Origin: Oncomelania hupensis
Lineage: Eukaryota > Mollusca > Gastropoda > Littorinimorpha > Pomatiopsidae
Assembly (NCBI GenBank): GCA_036898135.1
Contig: CM072513.1
Coordinates: 78,495,463-78,559,462 of the forward strand
Direction: 5' to 3'
DNA: 64,000 bases
Numbering within the stretch: the first letter of the stretch is position 1; every line of letters starts with the position of its first letter. The notes under the pieces are model-generated. The model saw nothing but the letters and a program-made list of their open reading frames with translations, did no database searches and had not been told where the DNA came from. Below are positions 45,836 to 57,800 of the stretch, piece by piece. The position numbers were made by a program, and so were the translations under genes.

Positions 45836-46029
45836 CAACGTAACAAAACTTACTCCAGATATAGGCCACCATGTCGTATCGTCGCTGAGCCTTTCGTCAA
45901 TGTCGTAGCTGAAAGGTAGTAAATTGAAGAACTAGAGACTCAGTCAACGCCCGCCCTTTAGGCTCCCGTTAAAGAGAGCGGCAGTTGACCGATAATGGTT
46001 ATTTGGTTATCAACAGACGGCCAACTTAT

Positions 46030-46815
46030 CTAGTGTCCGAGCACCAACTTGGTTAAAAGAGGCCTCACCCTTTGTCCGTATAAAAAATTTGCCGAAATAA
46101 TCCTAAAGGTAACACTGAAAGCTCTCCATCCGCCGGTCAATTTACAATAAAGGCATCCCATGCGGGGGAAGCTGAGGCTTTATTCTAATTTATCGAACCC
46201 CCTTTTACAATTAAAAAAATCACAACAGAATATAAACATCATGATAACATTATTAACAAAACACATACATATAAAACATCATTATAAAATATTAACAAAA
46301 CACATACATATAAAATGCCTACATTGCTAAATAATAATACCATAGAAAGCCCTAGTGACAATTTGGCAGAAAGCGTCCAATATCCCAAAGCCGACCCAGC
46401 AGACACCATACACAAATGAGGAGTTTTGGGAGTTTTAAAGGGGAAAAGGTAGGTGACTGGCAGGGCCGGATCTGGGGGGGGGGGGGTTCCTGGGTTCCGG
46501 AACCCCCCCCCCCCCCCCCTGGCCATTCGATGTACCTCACTCAGTCAGAAAAAAAAAATATATGGAGTTTTTTTAAAGCTCTTAATTTAGTTGACACTGG
46601 TGATAAGTAAAACGTTCCTCATTCTACTCAAGTTCCTCGAGCGGACACGTTTTTGTCACCCCTAACCCCTTAAAAAATTTTTGGAACCCCCCCCTCCAAG
46701 AGTAAGTGATCCGGCCCTGACTGGTAATATAAAGATAATAAATTGATAGAACAGATTAGGAACGAGAAAGAACAACTGAAAATGACATAAACAGTGGTAA
46801 TTTATTTCCCTTTTA
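46030..46815 (-). mobile_element. ~590-bp retroposon, copy 3, split by a MITE
   Basis: Reverse complement of most of the 7843-8455 unit, more diverged. It covers the GTCCCTGCATGGGATG-like part at about 46150, the GTTTTGTTAATATTTTATAA region, and after the MITE the ATCAATTTATTATC / TTTCTCGTTC part. The segment 46461-46719 is foreign (see MITE). Confidence 0.75.
46461..46719. mobile_element. hAT-like MITE, 12-bp TIRs, 5-bp target duplication
   Basis: Ends CAGGGCCGGATC and GATCCGGCCCTG, flanked by ACTGG at 46456-46460 and 46720-46724. The uninterrupted sequence in the other retroposon copies (near 8004-8008 and 49851 on the opposite strand) has one ACTGG, proving the insertion and its duplication. 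The interior is dominated by G-runs and C-runs with GGGTTCCGGAACCC. 259 bp, non-coding. Confidence 0.88.
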
Positions 46816-46824
46816 CAAGTAGTC

Positions 46825-49385
46825 CAGCTTTATTGTGAGTTTGTGAGCAGGTTTGAACAATAGCAGTCGCCCCAATTCGAAAGGAACTGTTACGACGGAT
46901 TTGATCTGAGCTTAGTCCCAAACTTGTTGTCTCAGACTATGCAACGCACTTTTACAGGCGGGATTTTCTGCGTTGTGTCTAACCTTGAAATACGCAGCTG
47001 TCGCCAAATTCCTGTTATATTTAATATCAATGAATTCCTTCGGAATACATGCATATCGGTAAGGTCAGCAACTTTAATTTCTCATCATTCCTAGTGTAAC
47101 GTTACAGTACGAAATATGATGAGGCCTACTAGCGGATAGGAACGCTAGCATATGCAGTGTGATTGCTGACGGTTCAGTTTCTCTTCGTTCTGAATGGTGT
47201 CGTCTGCGCTATAGCAGCATGCAGCTGTTATGTCGCCGGGTCAGTGTGCTGCTGTAGTCCATGGCATTGCTAGCTAGCGTGGTCGATAACGGAATGATGG
47301 CTCGCCCTGCTTGTTGCCTATAAAGTACTTATGAGATAGAATTTTTGAATCTACCCCTCTTCCCCCCCCCCTTCCCTCTTAAAAAAGTTGATCCCCCTCC
47401 CCGTCCTCCATACCCCCAACCACTGTTTAAAATAATTTTTAGAGCCTAGCCAGCTTTTTCTTCGACGACTGTTACAATTGTTGTCAACATAATTGTTATT
47501 TTATGCAGCTCTGATTCTATTCCCGTTTAAAATGAGTTAGTTTGATTTGATTTGGATCTTCTGACAAAAATACGACTAAAATCCATGTTACATGAGTACA
47601 TCTCTTCAAAGTTTTATAATGTTTCTTCTTTTGGTCGTGTAAGTGATTTGTCTGTGCAGTGTTTGGGTATGTATGCGCTTGGGTGGCGGTGTGATGCAGG
47701 CGGACACACATAAACAAGATCAGAGAGATCATAACACAGCATGACTACTTTCCACGACGGTGGAGATCAAACAGTTAACACGCAGGAGAATAACAAAGCC
47801 TCACGTCCCACCCCGCAATTCCCAAAATCAATTTTCAACAATGTTCGCAGCAGCCGCTGCCGAAACCCCAGATCGAACGACACTGTGGTATGGTTGGTAG
47901 TCGTACAAGATGACAGTCTGTAGTTAAATCTTGCATATCTTTATGACCACATAATAGTTTTGCAATTCGATTCGATTTAATAAATTTAACGTCCCCGGAC
48001 ACTAATGCGTATAGGGGACATGATTATTGAAGTCAATATGATATAAGAGTTCAATGGGGTTATTGATATTTTAGGTCGTTGTGTTATATTCTATGGACGA
48101 CCATGTGCATGTGTCCACCAATGACCGAGCAGTCTTTTCTGACCAACTGCATCGGATTGTACCCACATTTGTTTCAGGTATTATAATAGGCTATAGCTAT
48201 AAGTGGTTGTTAGTTTGTTGTTGTTGTTGTTGTTGTTGTTTTGTCTTTTAGTTCTGCATCATGTATCTGATCAATGTCCGACACAGCGGTAGTGCATACC
48301 ATGGCTACGGTGGAATGAATGTTCAACGTGCATGCCTGTATTGTGGATACTTAATGTCTTGATCGACGGCACGAGAAACACTCGTCAGTGTAGCTTCATT
48401 GTTGCCTTGTACAAGTCTAGACGAAACTTTACTCCAGAGAGGAGATGGGGGAGTGGAACAGAGAGAGAGGGAGAAAGAGAGATAGTGTGGAGGGGGGGGG
48501 AAGGAGATAGAGAGAGAGAGAAAGAAAGATTCTCTACCCCACTCCGATCCCCTAGTCACACACCTAAAGTCATGTAGTGTACGGCACAGCAAAGCTGGAA
48601 TGTAGTTTTAGAGTTCCTAAAGCTTTCCGTCTTCAAAGTCAAGGCAAATTCAATGTTAACCTGTTGTTGATGAGCTTCCCTTGACAAATAGTTTTACACT
48701 ACTTTACACATTCACGTTTATATTGTCAGTTCAGAAGGGTGTTTTGGGAGACTTAGAAGCAGTAGAGATCGATATTTTAAAGCTAATGATGGCAGGGCTT
48801 TGTGCATCCTGTTCATTGGAGGGGAGGTGTGTGTGTGTGTGTGGGGGGGGGGGGGGGTAGAGGGAGGGCAAAAGGGAGAAAGAAGTGTATTTGGGAATGG
48901 AACGCACTCTCAGACAGGTCAGAAAGAGAGAGTGGGATTTGTGGGAGGGTTTTGATGGGATTTGTGGGATTTGGCGGTTAGGGCGGGATCCATCTTGATG
49001 GATTGTCATAGCGGTATGGGTGCACTGAAAACGAGTGTAGGGTGATTTTCCTTGGCCAAGTGGATTCTTGTTGGTCTGGCGTTTCATCAGTACAATTCTT
49101 TATATACTTTATAGCCTTTATGCACTTGTGCTTAAGCCTATGACATGACGACTGAAAAGTTGTTTTTTCTTTATTCTTTTCATCCAAAAGGGGCTAGATA
49201 ACTTTTAAGATACAGCGGTTAAAGTTGGGTGTGGGGGTAGGGTGGTTGGGGTTTGTTTTACTTGTAATGACAATCGATGACGACGACGACGATGATGATG
49301 ATGATGATGCCCTTAGTGGTCGTGGCCTTTGTGATATTGAACTCCGCGAATCAATCGACTGAATGTATTCAAAGCGTAATATGAA
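46825..49385. other. Gene-poor stretch with simple repeats
   Basis: No supported gene. Contains a (TTG)n tract at 48213-48241, GA-rich sequence at 48460-48525, a GT/G-run at 48828-48857 and a GAC/GAT repeat at 49274-49309. Confidence 0.6.
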
Positions 49386-49387
49386 TA

Positions 49388-50333
49388 CCTATCCTATCCT
49401 TTCCCGTAATTCGAAAGTCGTTGGGGCAACAAAGATGGTCCTTTAATAAGCGTACTCTATCTTTCTCTGTCTTCAGCAACCCTCATGGCTTCACTCATTG
49501 TCAAGCCAGTCCATTCTCGAATGTTGTTTTCTCACCTCTATTTCTGTCTCCCCCTTCTTCTGCCTCCTTGCACGGTGCCTTGCAGGATGCTCTTTGCAAG
49601 GCCTGATGCTCTGGTGACGTGGCCATACCATCGGAGTTTCAGTTTCTTCACCACTGAGAGCATGTCATGGCTTGTGTGATGGTCTCCCCCGTCGGGGTGC
49701 CGGGGGTTTCAGTATAAATAGTACTGTATCCCCACTTTCTGGAAATTTAGTGCTTTAAATTCCCACTGTCGCTGTTTTTCTCATTTGTTCTTTCTCATTC
49801 CTGCTCTGTTCTATCAATCTGCTATTCTATCTTCTTCTTCGCTAGACCAGTCACCTATACCTTTTTTTTCTTGAAAACTCTTCCGGGACAAGACTCCTTA
49901 TTTGTGTGTGAGGTCTGTTGGATCAGCTTGGGAATATTGGACGCTTTCTGCATGGTGGTCACTAGGGCTTCCTATGATGTTATTATTTAGCAATGTAGGC
50001 ATTTTATATGTATGTGTTTTGTTGATAATTTATAATGATGTTTGTATTCTATTTTGTTTTTGTAAACGGGGGTTCGATAAATTAGAGTATAGCCTCAGTG
50101 TCCCTTGCGTGGGATGTCTTTATTGTAAAGTGACTGGCTGGTGGAGAGCCTTCAGTTTTACCACTAGGGTTGTTTCAGCAGATCTTTTATGCGGATCGGG
50201 GGTTGTCCGGTCCTGATTTGGCTCGGAAGAGTCCGCTGGACCTAAAGCAATAATCATGTAATGTAATGTAATGTGTGATGGTCTGTTGTTGGTCTTCGTC
50301 ATTGGTGATGGGTATAGGAGATGCCCAGAATTC
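49388..50333 (-). mobile_element. RTE-clade LINE, copy F: 3' fragment split by a retroposon
   Basis: Reverse complement of the RTE 3' end, from the GGATAGGATAGG tail (49388-49402) through the C-terminal coding part, interrupted at 49685 and resuming at 50273-50333 with the GTGTGATGGTCTGTTG segment. Decayed and 5'-truncated. Confidence 0.9.
49686..50272 (+). mobile_element. ~590-bp retroposon, copy 2, inserted in RTE copy F
   Basis: 587 bp flanked by a perfect 12-bp duplication GTGTGATGGTCT (49674-49685 and 50273-50284); the RTE copies at 4208 and 45045 (reversed) show the single-copy empty site. Head CCCCCGTCGGGGTGCCGGGG, TATAAATA near 49713, 3' signature GAGTCCGCTGGACC and a (TAATG)n tail. 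The structure is that of a retroposon mobilised in trans by the LINE sharing its 3' end. No ORF of note. Confidence 0.88.
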
Positions 50334-50645
50334 CTAATATGAACACATGTCGTGACAAATGATAATCTATTTCACCTTTACTAGACCCCCAACCCCCAAT
50401 TCGAAGCTTGTTACGGCACTGCAGCACGACGCATTAAAACCCCAGCCATTAGTTTGGGGAGGTCGAGATAAAGTCTTACCTATGAGCCAGAGTCTTTCTT
50501 GGGCATCTTATAAAAGATGGAGGAAATTTAGTTTGTTCCACCGTTTCGTGCATTGACCAGCGAAATATTATTAAACTTTCTTGGATATCTGCAAATCTGT
50601 TCGAGATGAGTTCGGAATAGTTCCGAAAGCAACGTCGAGAGAGGA

Positions 50646-50647
<2 letters not shown>

Positions 50648-50703
<56 letters not shown>
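50648..50703. repeat. (AG)n microsatellite
   Basis: About 27 AG units. Sequence from 50710 to 51700 has no supported gene; a CTCAA pentamer repeat occurs near 51169-51187. Confidence 0.95.
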
Positions 50704-50705
<2 letters not shown>

Positions 50706-51705
50706 AGGATGGTGTGAGGGTGCGGATGGGATCCGGGGGTTAGGCAGGTCTGGGTCTTTTCATCCATTTGTCCATCCGTTTTTGTTTTTGTTCTGGCCCT
50801 GTGGAGCATGCAGATTGCGTGACGAATGTGGGTGGCTGGCGAGAGGCAGCCCCCAATAAATTGCCTGACACCTTGCCGCTTATTGAATTGGGAGCAATCT
50901 AGGGCCACAGCCCCACATCCTAATCCCATTCCCTCTGGAGCTAGAGGACTGGACTAGCAGCTCAGTGTTCTAGGGCCCGGTGTTACAATCGGTTTGATGA
51001 TGGTGTTTTCTTTATCAGTATGTGATTCAGCCCCAATGCTGAATTCCTGATAAGGTGTAACTCAGATTCGTTTATCCACGCAGCTTGCTCACTCAGCATA
51101 CAAGACACGGAGTCGACGTTAAAGTTTTCCACTTTTATTCAGCACACATCAACAACTGCATACAATTCTCAACTCAACTCAACTCAACAACTTTACAAAA
51201 CACACGGAGCATCGAATATATAATTTTTTTTCTCCTTCGAGATGACGACAGGTCGTTCTAGAAAATGACGCATTACAACCAATCAGAATTAAAGATCGTC
51301 ATCACTGACTTATGTCATACATAATTATTTCCCTTCCCAGAATGTTCGCAAATATCTACGTCCATCAAGAAACTTCGATCGATAGTAAACAAGCGGATCC
51401 AGAGAATTCTACAACAATATCGACTAACGAAAATTATCAACGTTATACAAAGCCTCTCCTAACAACAATGCAAACTCAAATCAAAGGTAAATAAACTCCA
51501 TTATTGAATACTTTGCAAAACGAAACGATTAGATCTATCGCGCGCGTTTCAGACATACTACCATTCGTGTTTCAACGTAACACCCGGTGTGACATCGTCA
51601 AAGTCACTAGTATCTTATTTGGGCTGGGAGCGACTGGGAGCAGTCTGATTGGTCGGCGCATTACAAAATTCGACGCATGCGCACAATGCTATCGTAGTCT
51701 TAGTA

Positions 51706-51748
51706 AGGATTAGGGTTAGCGTTAAGGCTAGGGGTTAGGGTTAGCGTT
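51706..51748 (+). repeat. Short telomere-like TTAGGG tract
   Basis: GGATTAGGGTTAGCGTTAAG, then GGGGTTAGGGTTAGCGTTA. A few degenerate (TTAGGG) and TTAGCG units inside unique sequence. Confidence 0.6.
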
Positions 51749-51749
51749 A

Positions 51750-54260
51750 CGACGCCTAAGAATATCGTGAAAAAGCCGGTCCGACTAGACCTGGCGCATA
51801 CGCAAAAGCGCCCGGCTAAAGTAAGACACCCGGAACTTTGACGATGTTACACCGTACTTTCACTGCCTCTAGTGTTGTCCTGTTTGGATAAGCTGTGGTC
51901 TCATGCTCTGCGTGGCCTAGAAGATTTGAGATTGCGGGATTATTTCTATGTTACTTGGTACTATTGGAAACGGAAGCACCGAGGACAAATACTAGTGAAG
52001 ACGAACTTTAGTAACTTCACTTGCGCAGAAAATCAGTTGCTGGTCAAGCTAAGGTATATCTAGATCTGTGTTATTATGCACAAAACTCCCAACTTTAGTA
52101 GAGAAGAGCAGAGAGACTTGCGCTGTCCACCTTCCTCTTGTTATGTGGCAGTTTGGTGTAAATTGTAATACTACGACAATGGCCTTAAATGGGCGGGAGG
52201 CCTGAAAACCAAGCCCCTAACTACTAAACCAAACAAATTGGGGAGAGGGGAGTGGTGTGTGTATAAGTGCGCGTGTGTGTGTGTATGTGTGCAAAAATTG
52301 AGTGTACTGTTATCATTAAAAGCCAGGTTTAGTATGTTAATTGTTTGTTTGTTGTAATTAGGGAAAGGTTCGTTCAGTGTTATTTTTATAGTGTTCCTCC
52401 AGCCCTTGGGGTGTTTTGTAGAAGCAAATGGTTCGGTTGGGTGTGCGAGTGCGTGCGCGCCTATGTGTGTGCGTGTCCTTCTCCTTGTTTTTGGATATAC
52501 GTTGTCCTAAGGGAGCCTCCCCATAATCTAAAAATCGATTTATTTTCTGGCTGATTTTGTTTGCGTGCTTCCCCCTCCTCCTTCACTCTCTCCCCTCCCC
52601 GCACCTCCCCCCCCCCTTCGTCATGTTCAGCTGTCCATTTTATTTTGCTGATATGATTTTTTTTTTTACAAAACTAATTTTCATTTCACCTCTCTGCCAT
52701 TGGGTGATACAAGGTTGAATAAAATGGGGAAGCAAATCAATTTGTCGGCAAAAAGAGGTAAAACACCTGATAAATCGTTCAATTTAGCATAGTTCCTCGG
52801 GCGGAAAACGTAATGTGTGCGTTTGAGTGCACGCGGGTTTGGGTCTGTGTGCGTGCGTGTATGGTCATGGATTAACAGTAATTGCCTTTCTTTAAAAATG
52901 TAGTTTGCTGTCGCACGATCGTCTTCTGTAGATATATTAGTTCAGGAAATATTTACGTATTACGCCTTGTAGCCTACTTCTTCATATAGTTAACTGTTTT
53001 GAGAGAGAGAGAGGGGGGGGGAGAGATATGGGGAATGGGGGAGCAAGGAAGAAAAGAAGGGAAGAACATGGGATGATCTGTTTGTGAAATCGATCTAATG
53101 GCATTTTTTGTGTGTGTGTGATTGTCACCGTAGCGAGTGGTTTTCCTTGATTCCCTGCCCTGTTGTTGATTTTCTGCAGATTGGTGTAAGAATCGGGAAT
53201 GAAACTTTCTTTCGCGTCCCATTGCATATTGTAACCTGTATTATTCAGTTACAACGATCATTTTTGAAGATTTGAAATAAAGAAGACTAACTAAAATCAC
53301 ACATAAATAGCTTTGTACGATGTCATTCTTTTATTTAGAATGCTAACGATAAGCATTTGAGTCTTCTAACCAGATCGTATGTTGCTGCTAGTGGAGACCT
53401 TGGTGAAGATGTTGAGTGTCGAGCGTCTAAACTGTATCATGTGTATGTCATCCAAGTAAAGACAACTTTCCTATCATTGTCAGTGTTGACGCAACTCGCC
53501 GGGAATATGAAAATCCGGATAAACGCTGTTTTTTTGTTGTTTTTTTTTATTTTTAAATTTTACCGGGTACAGTATCTGCTTTGTCTACTTTAGAGTTAGT
53601 TTACAGTCTTTCTCTTGAACTTGCGCTTTATTTAAGTTACAGTCTAAATTAAATAATGGTGAACCAGGATGTTTGTGTGTGTGTGAGTGTGCGCGCGTGT
53701 GTGTGTGTGTCTGTGTTGTAATATCTGCATAGTCTACTTCTTTGTCCTATTTTATGTTCCGTTCCAGCTAAAAAGCTAGTATTGATCATGGTTATTTTTA
53801 TCGATGATATCAAATAGAGAATGCGGGGCAAGAGGTTCGTGCTGTTTTTGTGACTTATGCTCTCTGTTCTGGTGTGTGTATATATTTATAAGTGCTTTAA
53901 AAAAAATTTCAAATAAAAGAATATATAAGCAGAAAGAAATGAAATAGCGTATATTGATCAGCAGAAGAAAATAAGCTGCTTTAAGGCCCGTGATTAAATG
54001 TAAGATGATAGTAATGGCGGTGAATATAGGGATCTTATAAACTCACTTCTGAATTCATGCAGTGTTTTTAACAATTTAACACGTGTAAATTACATTATCA
54101 CAATGTTTTAGAATGCCGTGACCACTGCTAAAAAAAAAGAAAGAAGAGTGACAATGAACTGAATCAAAATGAAGGGATGGTTTGCCACAAAACCGAGTCA
54201 TTGTTGGCATTCTCCAGCTTCCCATGATGATGTTTTCAAGTAACACTTCATGTGTATGTG
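51750..54260. other. Gene-poor stretch
   Basis: No supported coding frame. It has GT-rich tracts (52255-52290, 53680-53712), a T-run near 52660 and purine-rich sequence at 53000-53070. Confidence 0.55.
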
Positions 54261-54266
54261 TATCAG

Positions 54267-54410
54267 TTTATAGTCCCCTCTCTTCCCGATAAGGATTTTC
54301 AGAGAGGAGACTCATGATGTGACACTTCATTTTTTTTTTTTAATTAGTTTATAGTCCCCTCTCTTCCCGATAAGGATTTTCAGAGAGGAGACTCTGATGA
54401 CACTTCATTT
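54267..54410. repeat. Tandemly duplicated hairpin-forming unit
   Basis: Two near-identical copies (54267-54332, 54349-54410) of TAGTCCCCTCTCTTCCCGAT, AAGGATTTTC, AGAGAGGAGACT, followed by TGACACTTCATTT. Within each, AGTCCCCTCTCT can pair with AGAGAGGAGACT, with one mismatch in twelve. Confidence 0.85.
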
Positions 54411-54820
54411 ACTCACCCAGCCTTAATAAAGGAATGGGGGGACTGTGCGCGTTACGAGCCAATCATTTAAGGCGTTTTTTTTTTTTTTGGTGTGTGTGTG
54501 AGTGTAATATGTTTAACATTCAGTGACTTAACATTAATTCAGTGACTTGTATTCACTCACTTACTTTCAGATGTCACGCGAGAACTCTCTCTCTCTCTTC
54601 CCCGCTCTCTCTCCACATCTCTCTCTCGCTCTTTCTGCCTCTCTGTCTGTCTGTCTGAAACCAATCTTCACCAGTGGTCCGTGGCTGGCATCAGGGTGCA
54701 GCAGCCTGGGGGGAGAGGGACTGGGGGGGGGTAGGCAGGGGAGGGAGTAGCACCAGAGGAGGGAAGGACAAGGACAATTACAAAGGAGAGGGAAGGGGAG
54801 GGAGAGACACTAACAGATAG

Positions 54821-57800
54821 GGGTGTGGCCAAAGCCCAAAGAAGCTGTCAATCTGTACATGGAATTGCGAGGGGTGGCTTAATAAACAAAATAATCCAGA
54901 TATTGTACAGGCACTAAATCATTTTGATATATTTTCATTAAATGAAACTTTTGTTGACAGTGAAAAACTGTCTTATGTGCATTTTGATAGCTATGATATA
55001 TTTGTTTCTAAAGCTGTGAAATTAAGCGATGCAGGGAGAAGGTCAGGGGGGGTTCTGGTATTTGTGAGGAAAGCTATTTCTGAATTTGTGTTAGAAATTC
55101 AAGTACAGTATGAGCACATGATTGTTTTACTGTTACAAAAAGAGTTGTTTGGTCTATTAAAAGATGTTTGTCTTGTGTGTATGTATGTGCATCCCTATGA
55201 CAGTGATTACTGGAAAATGACTAAGAATGGTTATGGAATTGAAATATTGGAACAATGTGTAGTTGATTTACATGAAAGGTTGAATGATTTTTCACTGATT
55301 ATTTCTGGAGACCTGAATGCTAGAACAGGGTTAGAAAATGCTTTGCCATTTGATTTTGATGATCTGTGGATGGATGCAAATGTTGATAAGAATGATGAGG
55401 ATGATGATGATGAGGATGGTGAGCATGAGAAGGAAAAATGGAAGAGAAACTCTGATGACAGTGATATAAATACATTTGGAAGGAATCTGTTGGAGCTATG
55501 TTCTGTAATTGACTGTGTCATTTTGAATGGATTATGCAAGTTCAATTGTGATGATGCTTTAACTTTTGTGAGTGCCAATGGTGGGAGTGTAGTAGATTAT
55601 TTTATTGTATCTAAAGATTTATGTACACAAGATTTCCTGTCCACACTGAAGGTGGAGTCGTTTATTGACTCGCCACATTTTCCTATTGTTATGACGGTGC
55701 TTACCCATCAGAAGGTACATACGGTAGCTGAAAGCAAAGGGCATTGGATTACAAAAACAATCTGGGATAATACTAAAACAGAAGAATTTTTGTCCTTGTT
55801 TAATTCAGAAGCAATTCAAGCAACATGTAATAGGGCACATTTGATGTTAGATAACAACGTTGAGGAAGCGATCCAGCTGTTCACGGGCGCACTGCGAGCG
55901 GCGAGCGAATGTATGTCCAAGCGAGTGAGAGTGGGTGGCGCCCCGCGACAGGCACATTGGTTCGACAGTCAATGTGATGGTGCCAAACGCCACGCGAGAC
56001 AACTATTAGTTAATTTCAGGTTCACGAAGCGAGCGCAAGACAGAGAATTATATGTTGCAGCGCGTAAAAATTATAAGACATTGATTTGTAAAAAGAAGTT
56101 AGAGTTTGGAAGAAACAGAGCAGAATACTTAGCATCTTTGGGAGGGAGTGGACAATTGTTCTGGGGAGAGGTACGGAAAATTTCTGGAAAAAATAAAAGT
56201 GGAATTAATAAAGATATTACGGGTACTGAGTGGTTTGAGCATTTTAAGAATCTTTTTAACGGAAATGATGTAGTAAACAAAGATGAAACGTTTCTAGAAC
56301 GAACAGACGGTACACCCTCAAATGATAGCGACACTTGTTTTGATTTAAACAAACCAATATTAGATGAAGAAGTTAGAGATGCAATAAAGAGACTGAAAGT
56401 AGGCAAGGCGTGTGGAGTGGATAAAGTTTTGGCTGAAATGATTAAGCTGTCAGGGGAGACAAGTGTTTTGTTTTTGACGAAGTTGTTCAATTCTCTGTTT
56501 GATAGCGGGACTTACCCAGCTGACTGGTGCAAAGCCATTATAGTGCCTATTTTTAAGAAAGGGGATTCCTCTGTTGCTGATAATTATAGGGGAGTATCAT
56601 TATTAAGTTTAGTTAGCAAATGTTACACATCAGTATTAAATAAAAGATTAGTCGGGTGGGTCGAGAAACATAATAAAATAACGGAATCTCAGGCGGGTTT
56701 TAGAAAAGGGTATTCCACCACTGACCATATTTTCACATTAAGTGCTATAGTAGAGAAATGTTTTAGTAAAAGAGGGGGTAAACTGTATGTCTGCTTCGTG
56801 GACCTGAAAAAAGCCTTTGATTCTGTACAACACCAACCACTGTTTGATATTCTTTTGCATTATAAAAATATTAATGGGAAATTTATGAGAGCGATTGTTT
56901 CTATTTATAAAACTGTGTTGTCCTGCGTCAGAATCCAAGATAAATTTACTGAATTTTTTGATTGTCCAGTAGGCTTGCGTCAAGGATGCATACTAAGCCC
57001 CGAAATTTTTTCCTTGTTTATCAACGAAGTTGCAACAGCCGTAGATAGTAATGGACTGCATGGTATTCAGCTACTGCCTAATTTGATAGACTTATTTTTG
57101 CTATTGTTCGCCGATGATATTGTGCTACTATCTATCACCCCTCGCGGGTTACAAAACCAAATAAATATTTTAAATGACGCATGTAAACGTTTATACTTGA
57201 ATGTTAACACTGACAAAACTAAAATAATTGTTTTTCGTAAAGGGGGATATTTGGGAAAATTTGAAAACTGGCATCTCGATGGAAAGCAGATAGAAGTCGT
57301 AAACAAGTATAATTATCTGGGTTTTGTATTTTCTACAAAGATGAGTATTAAGAAAGGTGTTAATGCACTCGCTCTTAAAGGCAGGAAGGCTGGCTTCGAA
57401 TGTGTTAGAATGATTTCAAAATTAAAAGAGATTTCCAAAAAATGTTACTTTAAGATTTTTGATGCACAAGTACAACCTATTTTGTTGTATGCTTCGGAGA
57501 TGTGGGGTGTCCACAGACTAGAGAATATCGAGAGAGTCCATACTTTTGTATGTAAAAGATTTTTGAACGTGCCCATGGGAGTACCCAACAAATTTATTTA
57601 TGGTGAAACTGGACGCTATCCTTTGTTTGTGAATAGTGCGGTACGCTGTGTACGCTATTGGCTGAAGCTCTTAAAGCTAAGTGAACATAGGTTACCAAAG
57701 CAAGCATACAAAATGTTAATAAACCTGGATGAAAAGGGCAAAAAGTGCTGGGTAACTAAAGTAAAAAACAATTTACTCTCCTTGGGATTTGGATATGCTT

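Noticed and set aside
51300..52063. Short open frames suggestive of small genes
   Set aside because: No recognisable domain, no splice consistency and no downstream polyadenylation signal in a sensible place.
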